Assembly: GCF_001280505.1 (NCBI RefSeq)
Contig: NZ_LBIO01000065.1
Coordinates: 62,001-126,000, forward strand
Source of the DNA: Mangrovimonas sp. TPBH4
Lineage (GTDB): Bacteria > Bacteroidota > Bacteroidia > Flavobacteriales > Flavobacteriaceae
Direction: 5' to 3'
Length of the DNA: 64,000 nucleotides
The notes beneath the pieces are model-generated. The model was not told where the DNA came from, searched no databases, and was given only the letters and a program-made list of their open reading frames with translations. A program made the position numbers and the translations under genes. This document shows, piece after piece, positions 37,160 through 46,243 of the stretch. The stretch's first letter is position 1; each line of letters starts with the position of its first letter.

Positions 37160-37626
37160 TGCAGATTTATACCTTACATAGAATTCAGAATCTGCCAATT
37201 TCCGTAGAAGAGGCATGGCAGTTCCTTTCCAATCCCAAAAACTTAAAGACTATCACACCAGATTATATGGGCTTCCATATTATTTCCGGTGCCGAAAAAT
37301 CCATGTTTCCGGGCCAAATTGTGCAGTATTGGGTCTCTCCTATTTTGGGCATAAAAACCAAATGGGTTACAGAAATTACGCATGTTGTGACCCATAAATA
37401 TTTTGTGGACGAACAACGGTTTGGTCCTTATGCGCTTTGGCACCATAAACATTTTATAAAACCCATTGAAGGAGGCGTACAAATGGAGGATGTCATTGAT
37501 TATAAATTGCCTTTTGGCATTTTGGGTCAAATGGTACACCCGTTTTTAGTGCGACCAAAATTGGAAGAAATCTTTCAATACAGATATGAAAAATTAGAAG
37601 CCATCTTTGGCAAATATTCCTCATGA
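37159..37626 (+). CDS. SRPBCC-family ligand-binding protein
   Basis: A 155-residue START/Bet v1-like protein (MQIYTLHRIQNLPISVEEAWQFLSNPKNLKTITPDYMGF; GQIVQYWVSPILGIKTKWVTEITHV). Such proteins bind hydrophobic ligands in a helix-grip fold. The ATG at 37159 is used because upstream in-frame starts lie inside tspO. It overlaps the photolyase gene by 4 bp. A link to photolyase is frequent in light-induced clusters, but the ligand is not known. Confidence 0.87.
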   Translation: MQIYTLHRIQNLPISVEEAWQFLSNPKNLKTITPDYMGFHIISGAEKSMFPGQIVQYWVSPILGIKTKWVTEITHVVTHKYFVDEQRFGPYALWHHKHFIKPIEGGVQMEDVIDYKLPFGILGQMVHPFLVRPKLEEIFQYRYEKLEAIFGKYSS

Positions 37627-38927
37627 AACAAACCATCAATATATTCTGGTTCCGAAGAGACCTGAGGCTAAATGATAACATTGGGCTGTATCATTCTCTA
37701 AAAGGAGATTATCCTGTATTGCCTATTTTTATTTTCGACACTTCTATTTTAGAGGAACTCCCCAAGAATGATGCTCGTGTCACATTTATATATCAAACCA
37801 TTCAAGACCTTAAGAAGACACTTGAAACAAATTACGGCAGTTTGTTAGCCACTTATCATAAAACGCCTTTAGAAGCTTTTAAACAACTTACTCAAGATTT
37901 TCATATCAATGCTGTATACACCAACCACGATTATGAACCTTATGCGAAACAACGGGACAAAGAGATAGAACAATTCCTGTCTTCAAAAGATATCATATTC
38001 AACACGTTTAAAGACCAAGTTATTTTTGAAAAGAATGAGATTGTAAAACAGGATGGCACACCCTATGTGGTCTATACGCCTTATATGAAAGCATGGAAAG
38101 CCCGCTTCAAAAATCTATCCCTTGAGGAAACAACACCCGAGGCCAATTTCGATAATCTATATAAGCATACTCCAACCAAAAATTTTACTCTGGAAGATTT
38201 AGGGTTTGAAGTCTCTTCACAAGAAATTGCGCCTTACAAGCTGTCTTCAGAAAGGATCCTAAACTATGAAGCCACCCGAAATTATCCTGGCAAGGACAGC
38301 ACTTCACGTTTAGGGCCGCATTTACGTTTTGGCACCGTGAGTATTCGAGACATTGCAAAACAAGCTGCCGCCGAATTGAATGAAGTATTTTTACAAGAAC
38401 TGATTTGGAGAGAGTTTTTTATGCAGATTCTTTGGCATTTTCCACGTACGGCCACTCAAAGTTTCAAGCCTAAATACGACAATATTGTGTGGAGAAACAA
38501 TGAAGAAGAATTTAAAAAGTGGTGTGATGGCAATACGGGCTATCCCCTAGTGGATGCAGGTATGCGACAATTGAACGCCTCCGGTTATATGCATAACAGG
38601 GTGCGTATGTTGGTTGGAAGTTTTTTGTGTAAACATCTTTTGATAGATTGGCGATGGGGAGAGGCCTATTTTGCTGAAAAACTTCATGACTATGAAATGG
38701 CCAGCAATATTGGCAATTGGCAATGGGTCGCTGGCTGTGGTGTAGATGCCGCCCCTTATTTTAGGATTTTCAATCCCACTACACAAATTGAAAAATTTGA
38801 CAAGGACCTTAAATATATTTCCAAATGGGTGCCAGATTTTCAAGAACTCACCTATCCACAGCCCATGGTGGATCACAAAGAGGCCAGAGAGCGTTGTTTG
38901 AGTAGGTACAAGGAAGCATTGAGTTAA
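37623..38927 (+). CDS. phrB: Deoxyribodipyrimidine photolyase (cryptochrome/photolyase family)
   Basis: A 434-residue FAD-dependent DNA repair enzyme of the class I photolyase group. The N-terminal antenna domain begins FWFRRDLRLNDN. FAD-domain signatures are DSTSRLGPHLRFGTVSIR, LIWREFFMQILWHFP, GNTGYPLVDAGMRQLNASGYMHNR, and ASNIGNWQWVAGCGVDAAPYFRIFNP. The normal length and intact motifs indicate light-driven repair of pyrimidine dimers. It is the last gene of the overlapping run. A cryptochrome signalling role cannot be excluded. Confidence 0.94.
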   Translation: MKQTINIFWFRRDLRLNDNIGLYHSLKGDYPVLPIFIFDTSILEELPKNDARVTFIYQTIQDLKKTLETNYGSLLATYHKTPLEAFKQLTQDFHINAVYTNHDYEPYAKQRDKEIEQFLSSKDIIFNTFKDQVIFEKNEIVKQDGTPYVVYTPYMKAWKARFKNLSLEETTPEANFDNLYKHTPTKNFTLEDLGFEVSSQEIAPYKLSSERILNYEATRNYPGKDSTSRLGPHLRFGTVSIRDIAKQAAAELNEVFLQELIWREFFMQILWHFPRTATQSFKPKYDNIVWRNNEEEFKKWCDGNTGYPLVDAGMRQLNASGYMHNRVRMLVGSFLCKHLLIDWRWGEAYFAEKLHDYEMASNIGNWQWVAGCGVDAAPYFRIFNPTTQIEKFDKDLKYISKWVPDFQELTYPQPMVDHKEARERCLSRYKEALS

Positions 38928-39037
38928 TCTAATAGTTTTGAATTAATTTGAACCAAAGTACCATTATTTAGACAAAGAACTTATTATCTTCAAAATAACA
39001 ACTCAACCGCAAAAGGCTTAATTATAGTGATTTACGT

Positions 39038-39067
39038 ATAAACACGTATTTTATTCTTAGTGTTTAT
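39038..39067. repeat. Inverted repeat upstream of the haloperoxidase gene
   Basis: ATAAACAC (39038-39045) and its exact complement GTGTTTAT (39060-39067) are separated by 14 bases, with a near repeat of ACGTAT next to and inside the loop. It lies about 100 bp before the haloperoxidase start and after the photolyase stop. It could be an operator or a weak hairpin. Confidence 0.35.
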
Positions 39068-39166
39068 GTAGTAATTTTAAATCGCCAAATAAATTCCAAA
39101 CTCTCCAATTTTAATTTTTCTAAAAATTATTTTTTGAACTAAACCTATATATAAATCGACATTATT

Positions 39167-41086
39167 ATGAATTCGTTTAGAAAGAATCAAGCATGGATAA
39201 AGCGAAATGAAGCTAATCTATTAGCTAATCAAAGGCCAACCATTCGACACAAAAGCAATGGAGACGAACTAAAATTTAGAGACAAAAACACAGGTAAACC
39301 TTCTTACCTTGTGAGTTACACAAAAGGGTTGCCACACGACTTTGACACCGGTTTAATAATAGATCCGGATCATTTTACAAGTTTTGTGAGAGCTATTGAT
39401 ACTGGAAATTACAGAGATTTTAGAGAAACACCTCTCGGTCCTTATAAATTTATAACAAAACATAAATATTTAACCAATACAGATGAAGAATCTATTAAAG
39501 AGGAAAAAATTGAATGGGAATCTGAAATTGCAAAATTTAATGAAGTAGGATTACGTGCTTGGGAAAGTAAGAGTGCAGGAATCGCATTCGCCCTTGAAGG
39601 TCCAGATGCACAAGCCGTAACAATGCCTCCTGCTCCGATATTAGGTAGTGCTGAACTAACGGGTGAAATTGCTGAAGTTTATGTACAAGCCTTATTACGT
39701 GATGTTCCGTTCACAGCCTTTAGTTCTGGTTTAATAGAATTACAATATTTAGGCATAAATACTTGTAATACCATTCCCAAAAATGGTATTGTAAATAAGC
39801 CCTATTTAGACGACCTCTGTGCTGAAAAACCTGATGTTGAAAAAGTATTAAAGTACACAGAAAAACTAAAAGAATTAAATTGGTTTTCAAACAAAGAGTT
39901 AAAATTAAATCATATAGAAAAAATAAGACGCTGTAACAGACAATGTCCGAGTCCATCTACAGCATTTCGAGGTATTACAAAAGGTGATGATGTTGGGCCA
40001 TACTTATCTCAATTTCTTTTAATAGGAAACAATGGTATTAGCGAAGACTTAAAAATTGAAGAAGGAAAAATAAAATACGGGGCTATCACTATAGAACAAA
40101 AAGTAAGGACTGCAAGTCCTATTAATTATATGACAAAATGGGAACAATGGTTTGATGTTCAAAATGCAGCCAATGTAGCAAATTTAGAGAGCTATGAAAC
40201 TGCTCCAGATAAAAGTAGACGATTTATTTATACCCCCAGAGATTTAGCCACCTACGTTCATTTTGATGCTCTTTATGAAGCCTATTTGAATGCTTGTTTG
40301 ATATTACTAGGAAGAAACACTCCATTCGATCCTGGAATTCCATTTCAGCAAGATAACAAAATAGATCACCAGCAAGGTTTTGCCCATTTTGGTGGCCCTC
40401 ATATTCTAACCTTAGTTACCGAAGTAGCCACCAGAGCCTTAAAAGCAGTAAGATTTCAAAAATACGCAATACATAGAAGATGTCGCCCCGAAGTATTAGC
40501 GGCAAGAATAACTAAAGCAGACATATTAAATGAAGAAGAGTTATCCAAAATGAAAAATGAGATTGGAACTGGAGCAGGCAGTATCCTAGAAAGCATTAGT
40601 ACAAGTAATGGTTCTCTTTATGAATCCAAAACAGATCCTGATGTAAATTATCTACTTCCTATGCCCTTCACAGAAGGCTCTCCTATGCATCCCGCATATG
40701 GTGCAGGTCATGCAACAGTGGCAGGAGCTTGTGTCACCGTTTTAAAAGCCTTTTTCGATTGTAATGTTTTATTTAAAGCAGATGGTCAACATTCGGATAA
40801 GGCCTATGTTTCTGTGGAAGAAGGCACTAAATTAAAAACAGTTCCTGTATTCGATAAAGAAGGAAAATCTGCTCATTTAACCGTTGAAGGAGAACTAAAT
40901 AAGCTTGCATCTAATATTTCAATTGGAAGAAATTGGGCAGGAGTCCATTATTTTACAGATTATTATGAATCTATTCTTTTAGGAGAACAAATTGCCATCG
41001 GTATTTTAGAAGAACAAAAACTTTTGTTTAATGAGAATTTCTCGATGAGCATACCGTTGTTTGGGGGAGAAACTATAAGAATATAA
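39167..41086 (+). CDS. Vanadium-dependent haloperoxidase
   Basis: A 639-residue PAP2-type haloperoxidase. Predicted vanadate-site residues are Lys432 and Arg440 (K-x7-R spacing as in bromoperoxidases), His508 (acid-base), Gly514-His515 in YGAGHATVAG (His515 is the vanadate ligand), and Arg588 plus His594 in SIGRNWAGVHY. The usual Ser of SGH is Ala513. Family members oxidise bromide or iodide with H2O2. There is no clear signal peptide. The gene stands alone; a hairpin lies upstream and a convergent terminator downstream. Family membership is firm; halide preference is not decided. Confidence 0.9.
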   Translation: MNSFRKNQAWIKRNEANLLANQRPTIRHKSNGDELKFRDKNTGKPSYLVSYTKGLPHDFDTGLIIDPDHFTSFVRAIDTGNYRDFRETPLGPYKFITKHKYLTNTDEESIKEEKIEWESEIAKFNEVGLRAWESKSAGIAFALEGPDAQAVTMPPAPILGSAELTGEIAEVYVQALLRDVPFTAFSSGLIELQYLGINTCNTIPKNGIVNKPYLDDLCAEKPDVEKVLKYTEKLKELNWFSNKELKLNHIEKIRRCNRQCPSPSTAFRGITKGDDVGPYLSQFLLIGNNGISEDLKIEEGKIKYGAITIEQKVRTASPINYMTKWEQWFDVQNAANVANLESYETAPDKSRRFIYTPRDLATYVHFDALYEAYLNACLILLGRNTPFDPGIPFQQDNKIDHQQGFAHFGGPHILTLVTEVATRALKAVRFQKYAIHRRCRPEVLAARITKADILNEEELSKMKNEIGTGAGSILESISTSNGSLYESKTDPDVNYLLPMPFTEGSPMHPAYGAGHATVAGACVTVLKAFFDCNVLFKADGQHSDKAYVSVEEGTKLKTVPVFDKEGKSAHLTVEGELNKLASNISIGRNWAGVHYFTDYYESILLGEQIAIGILEEQKLLFNENFSMSIPLFGGETIRI

Positions 41087-41092
41087 ATTAAA

Positions 41093-41132
41093 AACGACCT
41101 TTAAAAGTAGTTTATACTTCCTAAAGGTCGTT
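41093..41132. terminator. Bidirectional terminator between haloperoxidase and murA
   Basis: An 11-bp perfect outer stem (AACGACCTTTA) with an additional AAGTA/TACTT inner stem, flanked by A/T-rich tracts. It lies 6 bp after the haloperoxidase stop and 19 bp beyond the murA stop. Confidence 0.85.
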
Positions 41133-41151
41133 ATAATAAATAAAATAGTTC

Positions 41152-42462
41152 TTAAACTACACGCTCAATCCTCGCGCCGATAGCTCTTAAACGTTCATCG
41201 ATGTTTTCATAACCTCTATCAATCTGTTCGATATTGTGGATTGTAGATGTTCCTTTGGCAGATAATGCCGCTATCAATAGGGACACCCCTGCTCTAATAT
41301 CTGGAGACGTCATGGTTGTGGCCTTTAAGGTCGATTTAAAATCATGCCCGATTACAGTAGCTCTATGAGGATCGCAAAGAATGATCTTAGCTCCCATGTC
41401 TATTAATTTATCCACGAAGAACAAACGGCTTTCAAACATTTTTTGGTGAATCAAAACACTTCCCCGTGCTTGGGTAGCCACTACCAAAATAATACTCAAT
41501 AAATCTGGTGTAAACCCTGGCCAAGGTGCATCAGACACCGTTAAGATTGACCCATCAATATAGTTTTGGATTTCATAACCATCTTCATGTTTTGGAATAT
41601 GGATATCGTCGCCTTGACGCTCTACGGTAATTCCCAATTTGCGGAACACATTAGGGATCAACCCCAAATCATCCCAACTTACATTGGTGATGGTCAATTC
41701 ACTTTTGGTCATGGCTGCCAAACCTATCCAACTTCCTATTTCAATCATATCCGGAAGCATTCTATGCTCTGTACCTCCCAATTGATCTACTCCTTCAATA
41801 GTCAACATGTTGGAGCCTACTCCTGTGATTTTTGCCCCCATCCTATTCAACATCTTGCAAAGTTGTTGCAAATAAGGTTCACAGGCGGCATTATAGATGG
41901 TAGTTGTGCCTTCTGCCAAAACCGCTGCCATAACAATATTGGCTGTACCGGTTACGGATGCTTCATCCAAAAGCATGTAGGTTCCTTTTAACTTTTCAGC
42001 TTCAACCCCATAAAAATGGTCTTCACGGTTATAACGGAATTTAGCTCCCAAACTGATAAACCCTTCAAAGTGGGTGTCCAATCTACGGCGACCAATCTTG
42101 TCTCCCCCTGGTTTCGGAATATATCCTTTTCCAAATCGGGCCAATAGTGGTCCTACAATCATGATAGATCCTCTTAAGCCTTTTCCGTCTTCCTTAAACT
42201 CGGCGGACTCCAAATAAGCCATATTGACCTCATCGGCCTTGAATGTAAAGGATCCACTTCCTATTTTGTTGATCTTAACTCCTAGCTTCTTCAACAAAGC
42301 GATAAGTTTGTTGACGTCAACAATATCCGGAATGTTATGTATGGTGATTTCTTCTGCAGTAAGCAATACTGCACATAGAATTTGTAAAGCTTCGTTTTTC
42401 GCTCCTTGAGGCTGAATTTTTCCTTTTAATTGGTGGCCTCCTTCAATTACAAATGTACTCAT
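41152..42462 (-). CDS. murA: UDP-N-acetylglucosamine 1-carboxyvinyltransferase MurA
   Basis: A 436-residue EPSP-synthase-fold enzyme that transfers enolpyruvate to UDP-GlcNAc in the first committed step of peptidoglycan synthesis. Signatures are GAKNEALQILCAVLL at the N-terminus and DLRAG-like IRAGVSLLIAALSAKGTS at the C-terminus. At the catalytic loop, the Cys usual in E. coli MurA is Asp121 (KPGGDKIGRRRLD). The gene lies 5 bp after the DUF4290 gene on the same strand, a Bacteroidetes arrangement. Confidence 0.95.
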   Translation of the reverse strand: MSTFVIEGGHQLKGKIQPQGAKNEALQILCAVLLTAEEITIHNIPDIVDVNKLIALLKKLGVKINKIGSGSFTFKADEVNMAYLESAEFKEDGKGLRGSIMIVGPLLARFGKGYIPKPGGDKIGRRRLDTHFEGFISLGAKFRYNREDHFYGVEAEKLKGTYMLLDEASVTGTANIVMAAVLAEGTTTIYNAACEPYLQQLCKMLNRMGAKITGVGSNMLTIEGVDQLGGTEHRMLPDMIEIGSWIGLAAMTKSELTITNVSWDDLGLIPNVFRKLGITVERQGDDIHIPKHEDGYEIQNYIDGSILTVSDAPWPGFTPDLLSIILVVATQARGSVLIHQKMFESRLFFVDKLIDMGAKIILCDPHRATVIGHDFKSTLKATTMTSPDIRAGVSLLIAALSAKGTSTIHNIEQIDRGYENIDERLRAIGARIERVV

Positions 42463-42467
42463 TAAAC

Positions 42468-43121
42468 TTAGTAGCGTTTTCTGTTTCGGTTGGAATTACT
42501 ATTACTCTTTTTGTGATGTGATTTTTTGCCTCCGGAAGAAAATTTCTTTTTACTCCGCATTAAACTGCTAGAGTCTGATAAATCTTCATCTCTCTCCCTT
42601 AGGTTAATTTTACCTCCAGACAGCTCATAAAGATGGCCAAAAATAACATCATCTTCCACGGTATCCTTATTCCAATTTAGGAAACACTTCTTCATGTGAT
42701 TGGCAATGGTATAAATAAGCGCCTCCTTAAGGTCACCGTCTTCCCAAGTATTCGCTACATCTATCATGGTCTTGATATTGTTGCCATAAAATCTATATTT
42801 AGGATGGTTCTGTGGGTATTGCAGAGGCTCTGGACGCGACTGCAGTTCTTCCCTTGAGGGCTTTTCATAAGGCGAGTCTACATCAAGATCGAAATTGGCC
42901 ATGATGAACAACTGATCCCAAAGTTTATGCTGAAAGTCCGGCACATCCCTTAAATGGGGCTGTAAATTACCCATCACCGAAATAATGGCCTTGGCCACTT
43001 TATTACGTTCTTCCTTTTCTGGGATAGCTTTTGCGTAATTAATCATTTTTTGCAGGTGCCTTCCGTATTCAGGAATGATTAAATGCTCACGCTCTGTATT
43101 ATATTCTAAATCGTCTATCAA
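42468..43121 (-). CDS. DUF4290 protein
   Basis: A 217-residue protein of the DUF4290 family (LEYNTEREHLIIPEYGRHLQKMINYAKAI; VMGNLQPHLRDVPDFQHKLWDQLFIMANFDLDVDSPY). The C-terminal 30 residues are highly basic and Lys/Ser/Asn-rich (KKFSSGGKKSHHKKS). Its function is unknown; it is found beside murA in Bacteroidetes. It is predicted to be cytoplasmic. Confidence 0.87.
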   Translation of the reverse strand: MIDDLEYNTEREHLIIPEYGRHLQKMINYAKAIPEKEERNKVAKAIISVMGNLQPHLRDVPDFQHKLWDQLFIMANFDLDVDSPYEKPSREELQSRPEPLQYPQNHPKYRFYGNNIKTMIDVANTWEDGDLKEALIYTIANHMKKCFLNWNKDTVEDDVIFGHLYELSGGKINLRERDEDLSDSSSLMRSKKKFSSGGKKSHHKKSNSNSNRNRKRY

Positions 43122-43214
43122 AATAAATTATTGAGGTATTTACAATAGTGCTCGTAGTTGCTTGCACTCTTGCGCAAAATACAAAAAAATTGATTAGTCC
43201 ACGAAAATAAACAA

Positions 43215-43253
43215 GGGGAAATTTCCCCAGCTGCAATTCACGGGGCTGCAATT
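43215..43253. repeat. Perfect GC-box palindrome with adjacent direct repeat
   Basis: GGGGAAATTTCCCC at 43215-43228 is a 14-bp perfect palindrome. It is followed by two copies of GCTGCAATT (43230-43238 and 43245-43253), the second inside GCAATTGC. The segment lies between DUF4290 and DUF493 genes, both on the minus strand, so it is in the promoter/terminator gap. Confidence 0.45.
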
Positions 43254-43305
43254 GCCAATTCCACTCAATTTTAACTCGCTTGGCAGGCTTTGAGGACCTT
43301 ATTTT

Positions 43306-43605
43306 CTAAAGACTGATAACCCCCTCAACCTTGGCGGCAACCTCCTTGTACTTTGCAATTACCGCATCCGGGTCTTCCATGTTTACATTTACAGAAACAC
43401 TGGTATATTTCCCATTTTTAGACTCGGTTGTAGTAATTACCGCCCCCATATTGTTAAATAAGGTTTCAATAGTCTTTATCTTTGAAGCATCGCTAGGCAC
43501 GATAAATTTGTAAAGGTAAATAGAAGGCCATGTGGCCGTATCATATAATTGAGACCTTAATTTCTTGTAGAATTCTTCTGGGTTACCTTGTATGCTCATC
43601 ATCAA
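43306..43605 (-). CDS. DUF493 family protein
   Basis: A 99-residue protein of the DUF493 (YbeD-like) family with a ferredoxin-like fold: FYKKLRSQLYDTATWPSIYLYKFIVPSD, then ESKNGKYTSVSVNVNMEDPDAVIAKYKEV. A possible -7 box (TATATTTG on the minus strand, 43617-43624) lies upstream without a clear -33 TTG. Three adjacent ATG codons make the exact start ambiguous by up to two residues. Confidence 0.85.
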   Translation of the reverse strand: MMMSIQGNPEEFYKKLRSQLYDTATWPSIYLYKFIVPSDASKIKTIETLFNNMGAVITTTESKNGKYTSVSVNVNMEDPDAVIAKYKEVAAKVEGVISL

Positions 43606-43792
43606 TTTTTAATAAGCAAATATACGGTTTCCTTTGTATTAATCACAGTCTATTTAACATCTTGATGGAATAGATCAAGCAGATTTACCTAAGCGCTAAA
43701 GCCACTTTGTTACAGCTCCATCCCAGTGAATTTAGGCCCATAATTGGTAATCATTATTTAAATTCCGAATTTTACAGCATAAAATCCGTGCA

Positions 43793-44332
43793 TTGAACAC
43801 TAAAAGAATTGTAATAACAGGAGGTCCCGGTACCGGAAAATCGTCCATTATAGGCGAGCTCAAAAGACGTGGCTACAACTGTTTTGATGAAATTTCACGT
43901 CAGGTGACCTTGGAAGCCCGCAAAAAAGGCATTGAGCAATTGTTTTTGACCGAGCCCCTAAAGTTTAGTGAAATGCTATTGGAAGGCCGTAGGAGGCAGT
44001 TTACCGAGGCTTTGCAGCAAGAGCATAACACCGTATTTTATGACCGTGGGATCCCTGATGTATTGGCCTATATGGATTACATTGGCGATCAATATCCTGT
44101 TTCTTTTGTTGACATGTGTGAAAGACATACCTACAATCATGTGTTTGTGTTAGCCCCTTGGCAAGAGATCTTCCAAAGCGATAGTGAACGTTATGAAAAT
44201 TTTGAGCAGGCTGTCAACATCCACAAACATTTGGTTACTACCTATGCTAGATATGGGTATGAGTTGCAAGATGTTCCATTTGGCTCCGTCTCCACCCGCA
44301 CCGATTTTATCTTAGGGTTATTAAATCTTTAG
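43793..44332 (+). CDS. AAA_28-type P-loop ATPase
   Basis: A 179-residue P-loop NTPase with Walker A GGPGTGKSS at the N-terminus and a Walker-B-like FYDRGIPDVLAY. The rest resembles nucleotide-kinase-like AAA_28 proteins (YARYGYELQDVPFGSVSTRTDFI). The start is a TTG at 43793; no in-frame ATG precedes the motif. It ends 3 bp before recQ. Its partner and function are unknown. Confidence 0.8.
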   Translation: MNTKRIVITGGPGTGKSSIIGELKRRGYNCFDEISRQVTLEARKKGIEQLFLTEPLKFSEMLLEGRRRQFTEALQQEHNTVFYDRGIPDVLAYMDYIGDQYPVSFVDMCERHTYNHVFVLAPWQEIFQSDSERYENFEQAVNIHKHLVTTYARYGYELQDVPFGSVSTRTDFILGLLNL

Positions 44333-44335
44333 ACC

Positions 44336-46243
44336 ATGCACCCTATTCAAGTTTTAGAACGGTATTTTAACCACACATCCTTTAGACCACTTCAGGAAGA
44401 AATTATTAATGCCGTACTTGAAAATGAAGACACCTTTGCGCTTTTGCCAACCGGGGGTGGTAAATCGGTGTGTTTTCAAATTCCTGCCATTATAAAAAAG
44501 GGAATTTGTATTGTGGTGTCCCCTTTGGTGGCTCTTATGAAAGACCAGGTAAACAACCTTAATGAGAAAGGTATTAAGGCCATGGCCATCACCAGCGGTA
44601 TAAGTGCAGAGCGTTTGGACACCCTTTTGGACAATTGCATTTATGGGAATTATAAATTCCTGTACCTCTCTCCAGAACGTCTTCAGCAAAGTTTGGTTCA
44701 GGACAGAATCCAACAAATGAATGTCAATCTTATTGCAGTGGATGAAGCACATTGTATTTCGCAATGGGGAAACGACTTTAGGCCGGCCTATAAAAACATC
44801 AGTGTTTTAAGGCGACTACACCCCACGGTGAACATGATTGCCCTTACAGCCACGGCAAAACCCGATGTGGTAGAGGATATCATGAAGGAGTTGGACTTTA
44901 TTTCACCTAAAGTGTTCCGAGCATCGTTTTACAGGCTCAACATTGCCTATATTGTGGTTGAGGCCGAAGACAAGCTTTACAAACTTGAACAAATCCTAAA
45001 GAAACATCAAGGCGCCTCTATTATTTACGCTAGAAATAGAAAGGCAACAATAGAAATAAGTCAATACTTATCACAAAAGGGCTTTGCAAGTACATTTTTT
45101 CACGGTGGTCTTACCAGCGATGAAAAGCAGGAACGCCTGTATGCTTGGACTCACAACCGAACCCCCATTATGGTGGCTACAACAGCCTTTGGTATGGGGA
45201 TTGACAAACCCGATGTAAAAACGGTAATTCACATTAACTTGCCCGAAAGTTTGGAAAGCTATTACCAAGAAGCGGGAAGAGCGGGAAGAGACGGAAAGAA
45301 AGCTATTGCGGTCGTCTTAAAAAGTAAAGCTGACGAGCAACAACTCCACAACCAATTTTTAAAGACATTGCCGAGCATGGACTTTATCAAATTGGTCTAC
45401 AGAAAGCTATGTAATTATTTTCAAGTGTCTTATGGAGAAGGCGTAAACAACGTGTATCAATTCAACTTTATAGACTTCTGTAAAGCCTATGAATTCAACA
45501 CAACCTTAGCCTATAATGCATTGCAGCTATTGGACCGAAATAGTGTAATTTTTCTATCGCAGCAATTTAATCAACAAACCAAGGTTCAGTTTATAATAAG
45601 TAACCAAGCACTTTTTCATTACCTGGATACTCATGGCGACTTGGCAATTATTGTAAAATCCATCCTTAGAACCTATGGAGGTATCTTTGAACATTTACTA
45701 AAAATTAATACGAAACTGGTTGCCAACAAAGCCAGTTTGCCTGAAGCAACTATTATCGGAGCTCTGCAACAATTGGAAAGAGATGAGATTATCACCTTTC
45801 AACATTCCAATACAGACTCCGAACTGACTTTTATACAACCTCGTGAAGATGATAAAACTATCAATAGGATTTCAAAAATCATCTTGCAACAACATAAATT
45901 ACGACAAGACCAGATAACTTCAGTCATCGCCTACACCAATAACAATACTATTTGCAAAAGCGTACAATTACTCCAGTACTTTGGAGAGGACGATGTAAAG
46001 GACTGTGGCATTTGTTCGGTATGTATTTCAAAAGAAAAACAAAAGAACCAAAACAGTACAGACGTAAAGGTTATCAAAAATGCCATTGTTACAGCGTTAG
46101 AAGACCAAGCGTTATCATCAAGGGAATTAGCCAATAAGCTTCCTTATGAAGAACAAGAGCTTTTAAGAGTTTTAAAACTCATGTTAGAACACCATATTAT
46201 TAAAATTACCCCCACAAACACCTATAAATTAACACACACATGA
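44336..46243 (+). CDS. recQ: RecQ-family DNA helicase
   Basis: A 635-residue 3'-5' helicase. Motif I is LLPTGGGKSVCFQIPA, motif II DEAHCISQWGNDFRP, motif III ALTATAKPDV; motifs V-VI are ATTAFGMGIDKPDVKTVIH and YYQEAGRAGRDG. A later CGICSVC gives part of the Zn-binding RQC region, and the end is winged-helix-like. No convincing HRDC is seen. It acts in recombination and replication-fork repair. It overlaps fmt by 4 bp. Confidence 0.93.
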   Translation: MHPIQVLERYFNHTSFRPLQEEIINAVLENEDTFALLPTGGGKSVCFQIPAIIKKGICIVVSPLVALMKDQVNNLNEKGIKAMAITSGISAERLDTLLDNCIYGNYKFLYLSPERLQQSLVQDRIQQMNVNLIAVDEAHCISQWGNDFRPAYKNISVLRRLHPTVNMIALTATAKPDVVEDIMKELDFISPKVFRASFYRLNIAYIVVEAEDKLYKLEQILKKHQGASIIYARNRKATIEISQYLSQKGFASTFFHGGLTSDEKQERLYAWTHNRTPIMVATTAFGMGIDKPDVKTVIHINLPESLESYYQEAGRAGRDGKKAIAVVLKSKADEQQLHNQFLKTLPSMDFIKLVYRKLCNYFQVSYGEGVNNVYQFNFIDFCKAYEFNTTLAYNALQLLDRNSVIFLSQQFNQQTKVQFIISNQALFHYLDTHGDLAIIVKSILRTYGGIFEHLLKINTKLVANKASLPEATIIGALQQLERDEIITFQHSNTDSELTFIQPREDDKTINRISKIILQQHKLRQDQITSVIAYTNNNTICKSVQLLQYFGEDDVKDCGICSVCISKEKQKNQNSTDVKVIKNAIVTALEDQALSSRELANKLPYEEQELLRVLKLMLEHHIIKITPTNTYKLTHT

